Below are positions 45,275 to 54,628 of a stretch of 64,000 nt of DNA, piece by piece. A program made the translations under genes and the position numbers. The notes beneath the pieces were generated by a model. The model had not been told where the DNA came from, ran no database searches, and saw only the letters and a list, made by a program, of their open reading frames with translations. Source of the DNA: a bacterium (GTDB lineage Bacteria; JAGOBX01). The stretch is taken from assembly GCA_029551925.1 (NCBI GenBank), contig JAKPEO010000034.1:30196-94195 (forward strand), in the 5' to 3' direction. Position 1 is the first letter of the stretch; each line of letters starts with the position of its first letter.

Positions 45275-47056
45275 TTATGTGCGTTTAAATGTTTTTTCCA
45301 ATTCGGCAAAAGATAAATTAATAAATGTCGGTCGTCCGTGTGGACAGGTCTTAATATCTTTATCTTGCAATATATGTTCCACTATCTCTTGCATTTCAGA
45401 AACTAATAATCTACTCCCTGATTTTATTGCTGATTTACAGGACATCAGCGCAACTATATTATGCAATTTTTCGTCAATCGTATGTATCTTGCCTAATGCC
45501 AGTATATCATCAATCAAATCCAACAATAATCTTTTATCATCAGCGCGGCTGCCAATAAATAACGGCACACTGCGTAAAATCAAAGTGTTTCCGCCGAAAT
45601 CTTCAAGAATCATTCCCATTTTCTCAAATACATCAAGCCATTGATTTATTAATATTTTTTCTGATTGAGTTAATTCTATTGTCAGCGGCAGCAGCAGCAT
45701 CTGCGCTTCAATTTTTTCTTTTGATTTGATTATTTTCATAAATTTATTATATAAAATTCGCTCGTGCGCAGCGTGCTGGTCTATTATCTTTATGCCGTCA
45801 TCACATTCGACAATTATATATAAATTATTAATCTGCCCGATTATCCGATAATTCAGTTCAAGATTTTCAGCGGATTTTTCAGTTATTGCTAATTCAATAT
45901 TTTCAGTTTTTTGCTGCGCCTCATCTGATTTTTGTTCTAATTCTAATGAATAATTCTGTATTTTTTTTACAGAACTTTGTTCTAATTCCAAAGCAATATT
46001 TGACAGTTGTTCTTTTTTTAATTCTGCAACAGAATATGTTTTTAATTTAATGTTCGGATTGATTTTTTCGCTTGTTTGCAATGCATCAGTAAATACATTT
46101 TCTAAAATATTCTTAATTTTAATATTATCTACAAATCGCACTTCGATTTTTGTCGGATGAATGTTAACATCAATTTGTTCGGCAGGCAAATCAATAAATA
46201 CTATATACATCGGATGTTCGTTTACTCCCAATAATGTTTTATAGGAATTATAAACCGCGGCATTTATCATTGTATTTCTTATAAATCGATTATTAACAAA
46301 AATTTTCTGACGATCGCGCGATTTTCGCGAAAGTTTCGGATTGCCAAAATACGCTTCAATATTAACATCTTCTATTTTTTTATTTACAACAATTAAATCA
46401 TCTTTTATTGAATAGCCGTATAAATTTAATAATGCTTCTAATCTTGACGTTACTTTCGGCGATTCAAATATTAATTTATTTTCATTATAAAATTTAAAAT
46501 TTATATGCGGATAAGCAAGCGAATGATTTGTTATAACATTCAAAAAATGCGCAGTTTCTGTTGCTTCGGTTTTTAAAAATTTTTTGCGGACCGGCGTGTT
46601 GAAAAATAAATCTTCTACTATTATTTCTGTGCCTGTCTGCATTCCCACAATATTTTTATTTTTTACTATTCCAGATTTGATTATTAACTCAATACCTTCA
46701 TTAGCGTTTTCAGGTTTGCTGCGTATAGTCATTTTTGACACAGCAGCGATACTCGCTAATGCTTCGCCGCGAAACCCGTGAGTCGTAATTTTATATAAAT
46801 CTTGCGCTTCTTTTATTTTACTTGTAGCGTGCCGTTCAATACATAAAAAAATATCTTCTTCGTCCAATCCGCAACCATTATCTATTATTCCTATTTTTTT
46901 TTTGCCGGCATTTTCAATAAATATTGTTATTTCTGTGGCGCCTGCGTCTATTGAATTGTCTATTAATTCTTTAATAACAGACGCAGGTCTTTCAATTACT
47001 TCGCCTGCCGCAATTTTATTGATTAAATTTTCATCTAAAATGTGAATCTTTGCCAT
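45275..47056 (-). CDS. mutL: DNA mismatch repair protein MutL
   Basis: A 593-residue protein. The GHKL ATPase N-terminus has IAAGEVIERPASVIKELIDNS, DNGCGLD, TSKI and THGFRGEALASI, then a linker. The C-terminal dimerisation/endonuclease domain has DQHAAHER (D426, H428, E432), CKSAIKSG and CPHGRP. In the usual DQHAxxExxxxE motif the last Glu is Asn (N437). The other metal residues remain, so nicking activity is likely but untested. No mutS is in the window. It begins 2 nt upstream of the response regulator's stop, within the dapA-thiC unit. Confidence 0.95.
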   Translation of the reverse strand: MAKIHILDENLINKIAAGEVIERPASVIKELIDNSIDAGATEITIFIENAGKKKIGIIDNGCGLDEEDIFLCIERHATSKIKEAQDLYKITTHGFRGEALASIAAVSKMTIRSKPENANEGIELIIKSGIVKNKNIVGMQTGTEIIVEDLFFNTPVRKKFLKTEATETAHFLNVITNHSLAYPHINFKFYNENKLIFESPKVTSRLEALLNLYGYSIKDDLIVVNKKIEDVNIEAYFGNPKLSRKSRDRQKIFVNNRFIRNTMINAAVYNSYKTLLGVNEHPMYIVFIDLPAEQIDVNIHPTKIEVRFVDNIKIKNILENVFTDALQTSEKINPNIKLKTYSVAELKKEQLSNIALELEQSSVKKIQNYSLELEQKSDEAQQKTENIELAITEKSAENLELNYRIIGQINNLYIIVECDDGIKIIDQHAAHERILYNKFMKIIKSKEKIEAQMLLLPLTIELTQSEKILINQWLDVFEKMGMILEDFGGNTLILRSVPLFIGSRADDKRLLLDLIDDILALGKIHTIDEKLHNIVALMSCKSAIKSGSRLLVSEMQEIVEHILQDKDIKTCPHGRPTFINLSFAELEKTFKRT

Positions 47057-47058
47057 TA

Positions 47059-48180
47059 TTATTTGTTGATATAAGCCATTGCGCTTTCCAAATCAGTATA
47101 AATCTCGAATTTTGTGATAAAACCGCCTTCTTTTAATTGCGTGATTAAATTTTGTGATTTGATTATTAAAACAATTTTACCTTCGTTTTTTATTACTAAA
47201 TTTGTTTGATATTTCATTAATACACCAGCCAATCGCGCAGGCACCGCATCTGTATTATTAAAATCAACTATTATTCGCTTGCGATTGTATCTAAATAATT
47301 CCAATATACAATTATCAAGCAAATCTATCTGTTCTGGGGTAGGCGCGACAAAAAATTTTATTATAGGCACACCGCTGTTAAATAAAACTGGCAGCGGATA
47401 TTTTGCATCTTCCGCTGTTATTTTTTTTGTATTTTCTATCTCAGAAACATCTATATCTGGCGGCAACGCCGCAGACATTTCAGTAAAAATTTCAAATGTC
47501 GATAGCATATGCGCTTCTTTAAAAAATGATTCGATTTCTGAGTTCATAACTACTAAACTGACTTTTATATGCCGCTCATTTAATTTGGCTATTAAGTTAT
47601 CAAAAAATACAACATTTAAATTATCTATTGTTTTATTTTCTTTTAAATTTAATATTACTTGCGAAATTTCTTCTTTAAATTTTGTTATTGAATTCGAGAT
47701 TTTTTTTATGTATTCTAATGAAATAAAATCATTCGGGCAATTCATTACAACTACATAATTTTTATAAAATATTGGAAATGTATCGTGCTTTTCTATTTCT
47801 GTGGATTGATTGAGTTTTTTGAAAACTTCCGCTATTTTCAATTTCGCTATATCTAAATTAAACGGCTTGGTAATATAATCAATCGCACCTAAACTTATCG
47901 CTTCCAATATATGCGATTTTTGTGAAAGAGCGCTTAATATTATAACAGGAATTTTACGAGTATTGTCATCGCTTTTCAATAATTTCAATGTTTCAAAACC
48001 ATTTAATACCGGCATCATAATATCGAGCAATATCAAATCCGGCTTTTCGCTTTTCGCTAAATCATACCCGATTTTGCCATTTTCTGCGACAACAGTATCA
48101 TATCCGATTTTTCGTAAATTCAATGATACAATACTGCTAATAAATTTTTGGTCTTCTACTATTAATATTTTCTTGCTCAA
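47059..48180 (-). CDS. response regulator with REC and two STAS-like domains
   Basis: A 373-residue cytoplasmic protein. The receiver (1-125) has acidic residues at 9-10, D53 in LLDIMMP and Lys in ITKPF. After a linker, two beta-alpha units look like STAS (anti-anti-sigma) folds: about 146-245 (VVVMNCPNDFIS...QVILNLKENKTIDNLNVVFFD) and about 262-371 (RIIVDFNNTDAVPARLAGVL). Such an output would act by partner switching rather than by DNA binding. The start is TTG 48180, which overlaps the sppA stop (TTGA). The assignment of both STAS units is by pattern only. Confidence 0.7.
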   Translation of the reverse strand: MSKKILIVEDQKFISSIVSLNLRKIGYDTVVAENGKIGYDLAKSEKPDLILLDIMMPVLNGFETLKLLKSDDNTRKIPVIILSALSQKSHILEAISLGAIDYITKPFNLDIAKLKIAEVFKKLNQSTEIEKHDTFPIFYKNYVVVMNCPNDFISLEYIKKISNSITKFKEEISQVILNLKENKTIDNLNVVFFDNLIAKLNERHIKVSLVVMNSEIESFFKEAHMLSTFEIFTEMSAALPPDIDVSEIENTKKITAEDAKYPLPVLFNSGVPIIKFFVAPTPEQIDLLDNCILELFRYNRKRIIVDFNNTDAVPARLAGVLMKYQTNLVIKNEGKIVLIIKSQNLITQLKEGGFITKFEIYTDLESAMAYINK

Positions 48181-49195
48181 AATAAATCACCAGTTAATTG
48201 ATACAGAAATTTTATCTTATTGTTATTATCATAATTTTTAGCATCAATATATCGTAAATATTCAGGAAATTTTATTGAATTAAATATAGACGAATATCTA
48301 AATAATCTATTCCAAAAATCTGATGGCTGCGTTTCATAAATCTGAGGTGCGCCGGTATTTCCGGTAATTTTCCATAAATAATCCAATGCTTCATAATATA
48401 ACCTCCTGTAAAATCAGCAAGACCATTTTGAACTGCATCAGCGCCTGTAAACATTCTGCCGTCAAACAAAATTTTATCTTCTGCTTTTATTTTTCCTGAA
48501 CGCCCTGTTTTTACTGCTTCGACAAATTGTTTATACAATGCATTAATAGCGTCTTGAAAAATTTTCTTTTCTTCTGCCGTGGCTTCGCGATAAGGCGAAC
48601 CCATATCTTTATGCTTATCGCTCACATAAACATTTGGCTCGACACCGACTTTATCAAGTAATTTTTTTATATTAACGCCTGTCATTATCACTCCAATATT
48701 ACCTACTATCGACGATTGGTTAACGAATATCGTATCGGCTGCGGCGGAAATATAATACGCGCCACTCGCTGCTAAATCAGCAACTGATACTACAACAGGT
48801 TTTTTGGTTTTTTCTCTAAATTTTAATAAGCCATTATATATCTCTTGCGAAGCTGCTACTGTCCCCCCCGGCGAATTTATACGCAATAGCAATCCGACAA
48901 TATTTTCTTCTTCGATTGTCGCATTTAATTCTTCGACAATATTATCAGCGCCCGATTTTTCACCGAAAAAATTCTGTTCATCTGTAAAATATATCGGACC
49001 ATAGATATTTATAACTTTTATTGATTTATCAGCCAAAACTTTTTTTTTGCTTAAAATCGAAAAATCTATTTTTGCTTTTGAAGGAGATTTAGATGATGTT
49101 GTAATGTTTTTCGAACTAAATAAATTTATAATAATTAACAAAATTGATATAATCACTAAAAAAATCAAAAATGTAAATATTTTAGGCGTCTTCAT
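48177..49195 (-). CDS. sppA: signal peptide peptidase SppA (S49), interrupted by a -1 frameshift
   Basis: A membrane-anchored serine protease that degrades signal peptides. An N-terminal helix (8-26) is followed by VVVSVADLAASGAYYIS with nucleophile Ser144, and KHKDMGSPYR with the catalytic Lys196. The frame from 49195 stays homologous up to NGLADFTGG and then runs into unrelated sequence ending at 48272. The frame one base back continues as YYEALDYLWKITG...GAPQIYETQP, a normal SppA end, and stops at 48177, overlapping the next gene by 4 nt. A one-base loss near 48400 (at GGAGGTTATATT) would explain this: sequencing error, mutation or programmed slippage. Confidence 0.8.
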
Positions 49196-49214
49196 TTTTA
49201 TGAACCAATCAATA

Positions 49215-49442
49215 TTACTGAAAAATTTCTATTCCTATAATTTTTTCTGTTTTGCAATCTTTTTGTAAGACTATTGTGGCGCCGTTTTCCGCTTCAAACA
49301 TAATTGTATCTACGCCTTTATCTCGAACAATTTTAGCGGTTGTATCAGAAAAATCAATTATCACTGTTTTTTCAAATATTCCGCTATCGTCTTTATTTTT
49401 ATTTGATTGATTAAATAACTCGACAATTGGTATAACCTTCAT
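49215..49442 (-). CDS. small uncharacterised protein, possibly DUF2283-like
   Basis: A 75-residue acidic protein, starting MKVIPIVELF at ATG 49442 (a TTG three codons earlier is possible). It is predicted to be mostly beta-strand and ends KIIGIEIFQ, which recalls the GxIVGIEIL end of DUF2283 proteins; the rest is too divergent to be sure. It sits 16 nt after the O-antigen-ligase gene and 19 nt before sppA in the same direction, so it is likely expressed. Function unknown. Confidence 0.55.
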   Translation of the reverse strand: MKVIPIVELFNQSNKNKDDSGIFEKTVIIDFSDTTAKIVRDKGVDTIMFEAENGATIVLQKDCKTEKIIGIEIFQ

Positions 49443-49458
49443 AAAAAACAATAACTCG

Positions 49459-51894
49459 CTAAATATTTTTTAAGAATTCTGCTATTTCATTATTAGTAGG
49501 CACAAGTTTTCGCGCTTCTTCCCCTAATAATTTCGCATTTGTATTATTTCCTATAATCTTATAGGATTTAGATATACATAATAACAACTTCGCTTTCGAT
49601 TCATTATTATTTTGAACATCAGCCATCATTGAATTTAATAATGGAATCATTTCATTAAATAATTGATGACTTATCGCTGATTTTGAATAAGTTTTATTCA
49701 AATAATCAAAATATCTTTTTACATAATTTATATCTTTTGTTCTAATAAGATAACTCATCATTATCAATTTATTCCGAACATCTTGCGGCTCTAAATCAAT
49801 CGCTAATGTTATCCAATTAACAGCTGATTTTAAATTGCCTTTTTCCGCGCGGATTGTAGAAATATCCTTTATCGAATTTATATAGCGTTGCTTTTGCGTA
49901 TTATAATCATTCGTATATCTTTCAGCGTTTTGCTTTATCATTTCTGGTGATAGGCGCAAAAGTTCCCCAAAAAAATAACTCGATTGGAGACGCTGCACCG
50001 CTCGTTCTTTTTCTTCGCGCGCTACTTCTTTTAGCATAAACGCGTGATAAAATGCGAACCCTGTAAATTTTCGTTGCATATAATAATGTATTAGATTCTC
50101 ATGATTACGCTCGTTATTTTCTAATATCGTAGCCCATTCAAATTGCCTCATCGCTTCATAATAATTACCTAATTGTAAATACAGCATTCCAATATTATTA
50201 TGTATCTGCGCGTAATTTGGCGCCATTTTAATTATTTCATTATACATTTCGAGCGCTTTATGCAGATTTTTGATACCTTCGGCATTTTTGCCTGCTCTCA
50301 AATCATTAGTGCCTTTTTGCAAATATACAAAGCCTAATTTATAATAACTCGATAAATCATAAGGATACAACAATATCGAACGAGATAAATATACTTCCGC
50401 TTCATTCAAAACTTGCGGAGAATTAGGAGAATTATCAACGCGCACCATTCCCATTTTTAAATAAAAATCTGACTGCGCTAATTTATAACAAAATTTTATA
50501 AAATAAAAAAATACAATAATCAATACAATAAACAAAATGATTTTTAAAGGCGTTAAAGTATTAGTATTAACAGCCTTCTTTTTTATAGATATATTAGGTT
50601 CCGCTGATTTTACAGCATAACACAAAGCAACTGATAACCCAAATACGAACCAATGCTGCGTAGCAGGACCAATCCATCGATAGTTAACTGACATTAAATT
50701 TTCAACAATAAAACCAATAGTTGATACAAATAGCGGAATTTGTAAATTTCTAAAATATTGCGATTTGACATTTATCAACATATGCATAACAAATATAAAA
50801 TAAGCGACAAATAACCAAGCAAAATGCGTAATACCCAATAATCCCAATTCTGCAAACCATTCCATAAATTCATTATGCGCATGCATTGTATTATGACTTA
50901 CGCCAGACCGATGATAATTAGACGGGCGATAGCGCGGAAATGTTAATTGAAATGTCCCCTGCCCTTGCCCCAATATCGGCGCATCTCTAAGCATTCTACC
51001 TGCGCCAGTCCACATTTTTTTACGAACTAAATTCGTGCTTTCTGTAGTCTGAAATATAGTATTCATACGCATTGCAAAATACGGACTTGTTTTATAAGCA
51101 ACATAGAAAAGTGCTATCGCTAATATTATCGATATAATAGAAAAACCGAAAAATAACCGTTTTTTTTTCAATAAAAATCTTAATACGCCAAACCGAATAC
51201 TTAGTATTATAAAAAATACATTTTCAAAAGCAAAGCCAATCATAGCACTGCGGTTGCCAGAATATAAGATACACCATCCGCATAAAATATATGTCAACAA
51301 CGAAAGCAATCTTAACGCTATATTTTTTGTCGTAAATAATATTGCTAAACAAATCGGCGCCGCTACTACTAAATAGCCGCCAAAAAAGTTTTGGTTGCCA
51401 AATGTAGAAACATACGGTGCCGGCTCTATCCCCCACTTAATAAAATCTACATTGTATATTTGCAATATCCCATACAGACAAGTCAGCAATGTCACAAATA
51501 ATATCATTATTAAATAATATTCTACACATCTCACTGTTTTGCAATAAGCTATTAATGTCAAAATAATAGCAAAAAAACTCAAAAATCGCGATGTTTCTTC
51601 AATATTATAATACCAAAAATATGGCGTGAAAAATGTAGATATAACAAAAATTACAACTATCATTACAATTGGCAAAACAACTGGCACACTCGGCATTCTA
51701 AACTTATCTGTATTATAAATAGAATGACCTATCCATATAAAAAACAATAGCATCGCAAGCGCAGTCAATATTATCTGTTTATTTAAAACTATATTTTGCG
51801 TAAATGTATTAAAATACAACGCTACAGCAGTAAATAATACTCCTAATGTAATCAATACAAATTTCTCAATTGCGCCTTCATAATTATTTTGCAT
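49459..51894 (-). CDS. O-antigen ligase/polymerase-family membrane protein with TPR domain
   Basis: About 811 residues. Ten or more hydrophobic segments in residues 1-470 contain the Wzy_C region with GQGQGTFQLTFPRYRP (a periplasmic loop, about residue 315) and HAHNEFMEWFAELGLLG, the signature of O-antigen ligases and related polymerases. From about 490 to 620 there are TPR motifs (YDLSSYYKLGFVYLQKG, AQIHNNIGMLYLQLGNYYEAMRQF), and helical repeats continue to the end. The ligase joins or polymerises lipid-linked glycans in the periplasm. I start at ATG 51894; a TTG three codons earlier is closer to the AGGAATGG site. Second gene of the dapA unit. Confidence 0.8.
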   Translation of the reverse strand: MQNNYEGAIEKFVLITLGVLFTAVALYFNTFTQNIVLNKQIILTALAMLLFFIWIGHSIYNTDKFRMPSVPVVLPIVMIVVIFVISTFFTPYFWYYNIEETSRFLSFFAIILTLIAYCKTVRCVEYYLIMILFVTLLTCLYGILQIYNVDFIKWGIEPAPYVSTFGNQNFFGGYLVVAAPICLAILFTTKNIALRLLSLLTYILCGWCILYSGNRSAMIGFAFENVFFIILSIRFGVLRFLLKKKRLFFGFSIISIILAIALFYVAYKTSPYFAMRMNTIFQTTESTNLVRKKMWTGAGRMLRDAPILGQGQGTFQLTFPRYRPSNYHRSGVSHNTMHAHNEFMEWFAELGLLGITHFAWLFVAYFIFVMHMLINVKSQYFRNLQIPLFVSTIGFIVENLMSVNYRWIGPATQHWFVFGLSVALCYAVKSAEPNISIKKKAVNTNTLTPLKIILFIVLIIVFFYFIKFCYKLAQSDFYLKMGMVRVDNSPNSPQVLNEAEVYLSRSILLYPYDLSSYYKLGFVYLQKGTNDLRAGKNAEGIKNLHKALEMYNEIIKMAPNYAQIHNNIGMLYLQLGNYYEAMRQFEWATILENNERNHENLIHYYMQRKFTGFAFYHAFMLKEVAREEKERAVQRLQSSYFFGELLRLSPEMIKQNAERYTNDYNTQKQRYINSIKDISTIRAEKGNLKSAVNWITLAIDLEPQDVRNKLIMMSYLIRTKDINYVKRYFDYLNKTYSKSAISHQLFNEMIPLLNSMMADVQNNNESKAKLLLCISKSYKIIGNNTNAKLLGEEARKLVPTNNEIAEFLKNI

Positions 51895-51923
51895 ACTAGT
51901 CAACCATTCCTATTTTTTGAGAT

Positions 51924-52802
51924 TTATTTTTTTATTAGATTATATTGTTCTAAAACTTTTACTAAACTATTATAATTTTCTTTTTTCAAATTACATAACG
52001 GCAATCTTATTTCAAATTCGCAAAGCCCCATTAATGCCGCCGCTGTTTTTACTGGTATCGGATTTGTTTCAATAAACATTGCTTTTATGATAGGCAATAA
52101 TTCCAATTGCAAATTACGCGCAGTTTCAAAATCGCGATTTTCAAATGCTTCATATAATTTTACCATAGCAGATGGCATAATATTAGCTAAAACAGATATT
52201 ACACCGCGACCGCCTAATGCTAGTATTGGAAAAAATAATCCGTCATCACCAGATATTACATTTATTTTTTTGCCGCATAATCTAATAATTTCAGAAACTT
52301 GCGCTATATCGCCAGATGCTTCTTTTATCGCTACAATATTCGGTATTTCTGATAATTTGGCAACTGTTTCCGGCAGCATATTAACTCCTGTTCTTCCCGG
52401 CACATTATATAATACGATTGGTATATCTACATTTTCAGCAATTGTTTTAAAATGACGATACAGCCCTTCCTGTGTGGGTTTATTATAGTAAGGCGTAATT
52501 ACCAAAGCGCCGTCCGCGCCGGAGGTCTTGGCATGCATTGTCAAACGCACTGCGTCATTAGTAGAATTTGAGCCGGAACCCGCTATTATCTTAACTTTAT
52601 TTTTTGCGCGTTTGATTGCCAATTCTATAACATATTCGTGTTCTTCTAATGACAAAGTCGATGACTCACCTGTCGTGCCGCAAGGCACAATGCCATTAAC
52701 ATTGTTTGCAATCTGCATATCAATAATTTTTTCATAACTATTCTCATCAATTTTTCCGTTTTTAAACGGAGTAATTACAGCGGTATATACGCCTTCAAAC
52801 AT
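51924..52802 (-). CDS. dapA: 4-hydroxy-tetrahydrodipicolinate synthase DapA
   Basis: A 292-residue TIM barrel of normal length. It has GTTGESSTLS (42-51), Tyr132 in LYNVPGRTG, and the Schiff-base Lys160 in AIKEASGD, followed by ISGDDG. It condenses pyruvate with aspartate semialdehyde for lysine and diaminopimelate synthesis. A strong AGGGGG site and a consensus promoter (52870-52841) precede it, so it heads the long minus-strand unit. No other dap gene is in view. The active-site context (Thr, Tyr, Arg, Lys) is that of DapA rather than N-acetylneuraminate lyase. Confidence 0.93.
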   Translation of the reverse strand: MFEGVYTAVITPFKNGKIDENSYEKIIDMQIANNVNGIVPCGTTGESSTLSLEEHEYVIELAIKRAKNKVKIIAGSGSNSTNDAVRLTMHAKTSGADGALVITPYYNKPTQEGLYRHFKTIAENVDIPIVLYNVPGRTGVNMLPETVAKLSEIPNIVAIKEASGDIAQVSEIIRLCGKKINVISGDDGLFFPILALGGRGVISVLANIMPSAMVKLYEAFENRDFETARNLQLELLPIIKAMFIETNPIPVKTAAALMGLCEFEIRLPLCNLKKENYNSLVKVLEQYNLIKK

Positions 52803-52840
52803 TTTAACCCCCTAATTTTTTTGAAACATAAAATCAAAAT

Positions 52841-52870
52841 ATTATATATCATTTTCAATATATCTGTCAA
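52841..52870 (-). promoter_or_regulatory. consensus sigma-70 promoter of the dapA unit
   Basis: Minus-strand TTGACA (52870-52865), 18-nt spacer, TATAAT (52846-52841). Both hexamers are perfect. It lies in the 83-nt gap after proS and should drive dapA and the closely packed genes down to thiC. No lysine-riboswitch-sized leader is present. Confidence 0.75.
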
Positions 52871-52885
52871 TATAATTTGACAAAA

Positions 52886-54598
52886 TTATTTTTCGTATAA
52901 TAACTCTTCTATTTTTTCTGATACTTCGCTAATTTTTACTAATATTTTTTCGCCGGTTTTTCTAATACCTATTTCTATCGACTGTTCATTTAAACTTTTC
53001 GCACCGACAATTATTTGATAAGGTATTCCTATTAATTCAGCGTCTTTAAATTTAAAGCCTGGGCCTACCGCTCTATCATCTAATACAACATCAATATTTT
53101 TAATTTTAATTTCATTATAGATCTTCTCGGCAATTTTAAATTCTTCGCTGTTCGGTTTATTTAATGGCAAAATAATAACAGAAAACGGCGCTATATTCAA
53201 TGGCCAGACAATTCCTTTTTCATCATTATTTTGTTCTATTGCCGCAGCAACTATTCTCGTTATTCCTATACCATAACAGCCCATCACAAACGGCTTTAAT
53301 TTGCCGTCTTCCGCATTATACACTGCGTTCATTTTAGCGGAATATTTAGTACCTAATTTAAAAATTTGGCCTACTTCTATTCCGCGATATTCTTCTAATA
53401 CAGCATCACAATTTATGCATCTATCGCCAGGATTCGCTAATCTAATATCATAAAATTTTTCAATTTTAAAATCGCGCTGATGATTAACATTTATATAATG
53501 CTTATCTTTTTCGTTTGCGCCGACAACAAAATTAGTCAATTGTTTCAGCGATGAATCGCATATCAATTTAATCTGTTTCTTTAAATTCAGCGGTCCGGCA
53601 TAGCCCGGCTCGCAACCGCTAATTTCTTCAATTGTTTTATCGTCCGCAAGTTCAAGATTTATCGTATTCAATATATGTTTTAATTTTATTTCATTTACTT
53701 CGCAATCTCCGCGAATTAACGCAGCCGCTACGCCGTCATCGTATTTATAAAGCAAAGTTTTGACAAGTTTATATTTCGGCAATTTCAAAAAATTACTCAC
53801 TTCTTCTATTGATTTCTGCGATGGTGTATCTACTAATCGCAATTCTAAAAATTCTTCTTTTTCCGGCTGAAATATTTTAGATTTCGCCGTTTCATCTGTC
53901 GCAGCATATCCGCAATTATCGTTCGGACAACTAATAACCCGCGATTCGCCGGACTGCGCTAATACCATAAATTCGTGAGTATTATCTCCACCTATCGCAC
54001 CAGAATCAGCGAGCACCGCGCGAAAACGCAATCCGCATCTTTTGAAAATATTGCTGTATGCTTCATACATTATTTGATAATAATTATCCAGACATTTTTC
54101 GCTCGAATGAAATGAATACGCATCTTTCATTATAAATTCGCGGCTGCGCATTACTCCAAAACGTGGACGCACCTCATCGCGAAATTTATCTTGTATTTGA
54201 TATAAACATAAAGGCAATTGTTTATATGATTTCACTTCGTTTCGCGCAAGCGCTGTAATTACTTCTTCATGTGTAGGACCTAACGCATATTCGTTTTCGT
54301 GTCTGTCTTGCATTCTCATTAATTCTTTACCGTAAACCGTCCAACGTCCGGATTCTTGCCATAATTCAGCGGGCGTTAATATAGGCATAAGTAATTCTAA
54401 TGCCCCGGCTTTATCCATTTCATCTCTTACTATATTTTCTATTTTTTTTATAACGCGCAAACACAACGGCAAATAATTATAAATGCCTGCGCTTACTTTT
54501 CTCAACATCCCGGCACGTATCATTAATTTATGACTAGTTATTTCAGCATCAGCTGGCGTCTCTTTTAATGTCGGCAATAAATATTTACTCAACAACAT
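52886..54598 (-). CDS. proS: prolyl-tRNA synthetase
   Basis: A 570-residue class II synthetase of the bacterial type. It has motif 1 around PLCLRVIKKIENIVRDEMDK, motif 2 with LGPTHEEVIT and FRDEVRPRFGVMRSREF, the inserted editing domain (about 224-407; YKLVKTLLYKYDDGVAAALIRGD-like, with a GYAGP segment), motif 3 GCYGIGITRIVAA, and the anticodon-binding domain (about 470-570). The editing domain removes mischarged Ala-tRNA(Pro). GGAGAT lies upstream of the ATG. It lies 30 nt downstream of the dehydrogenase gene and is probably co-transcribed with it. Confidence 0.97.
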   Translation of the reverse strand: MLLSKYLLPTLKETPADAEITSHKLMIRAGMLRKVSAGIYNYLPLCLRVIKKIENIVRDEMDKAGALELLMPILTPAELWQESGRWTVYGKELMRMQDRHENEYALGPTHEEVITALARNEVKSYKQLPLCLYQIQDKFRDEVRPRFGVMRSREFIMKDAYSFHSSEKCLDNYYQIMYEAYSNIFKRCGLRFRAVLADSGAIGGDNTHEFMVLAQSGESRVISCPNDNCGYAATDETAKSKIFQPEKEEFLELRLVDTPSQKSIEEVSNFLKLPKYKLVKTLLYKYDDGVAAALIRGDCEVNEIKLKHILNTINLELADDKTIEEISGCEPGYAGPLNLKKQIKLICDSSLKQLTNFVVGANEKDKHYINVNHQRDFKIEKFYDIRLANPGDRCINCDAVLEEYRGIEVGQIFKLGTKYSAKMNAVYNAEDGKLKPFVMGCYGIGITRIVAAAIEQNNDEKGIVWPLNIAPFSVIILPLNKPNSEEFKIAEKIYNEIKIKNIDVVLDDRAVGPGFKFKDAELIGIPYQIIVGAKSLNEQSIEIGIRKTGEKILVKISEVSEKIEELLYEK

Positions 54599-54628
54599 TT
54601 CATATCTCCAATTTTTATTTTTTCTATG

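Noticed and set aside
48272..48400. The in-frame C-terminus of the first sppA frame
   Set aside because: Sequence after FTGG has no resemblance to SppA, while the adjacent frame restores it; treated as out-of-frame reading after a base loss.
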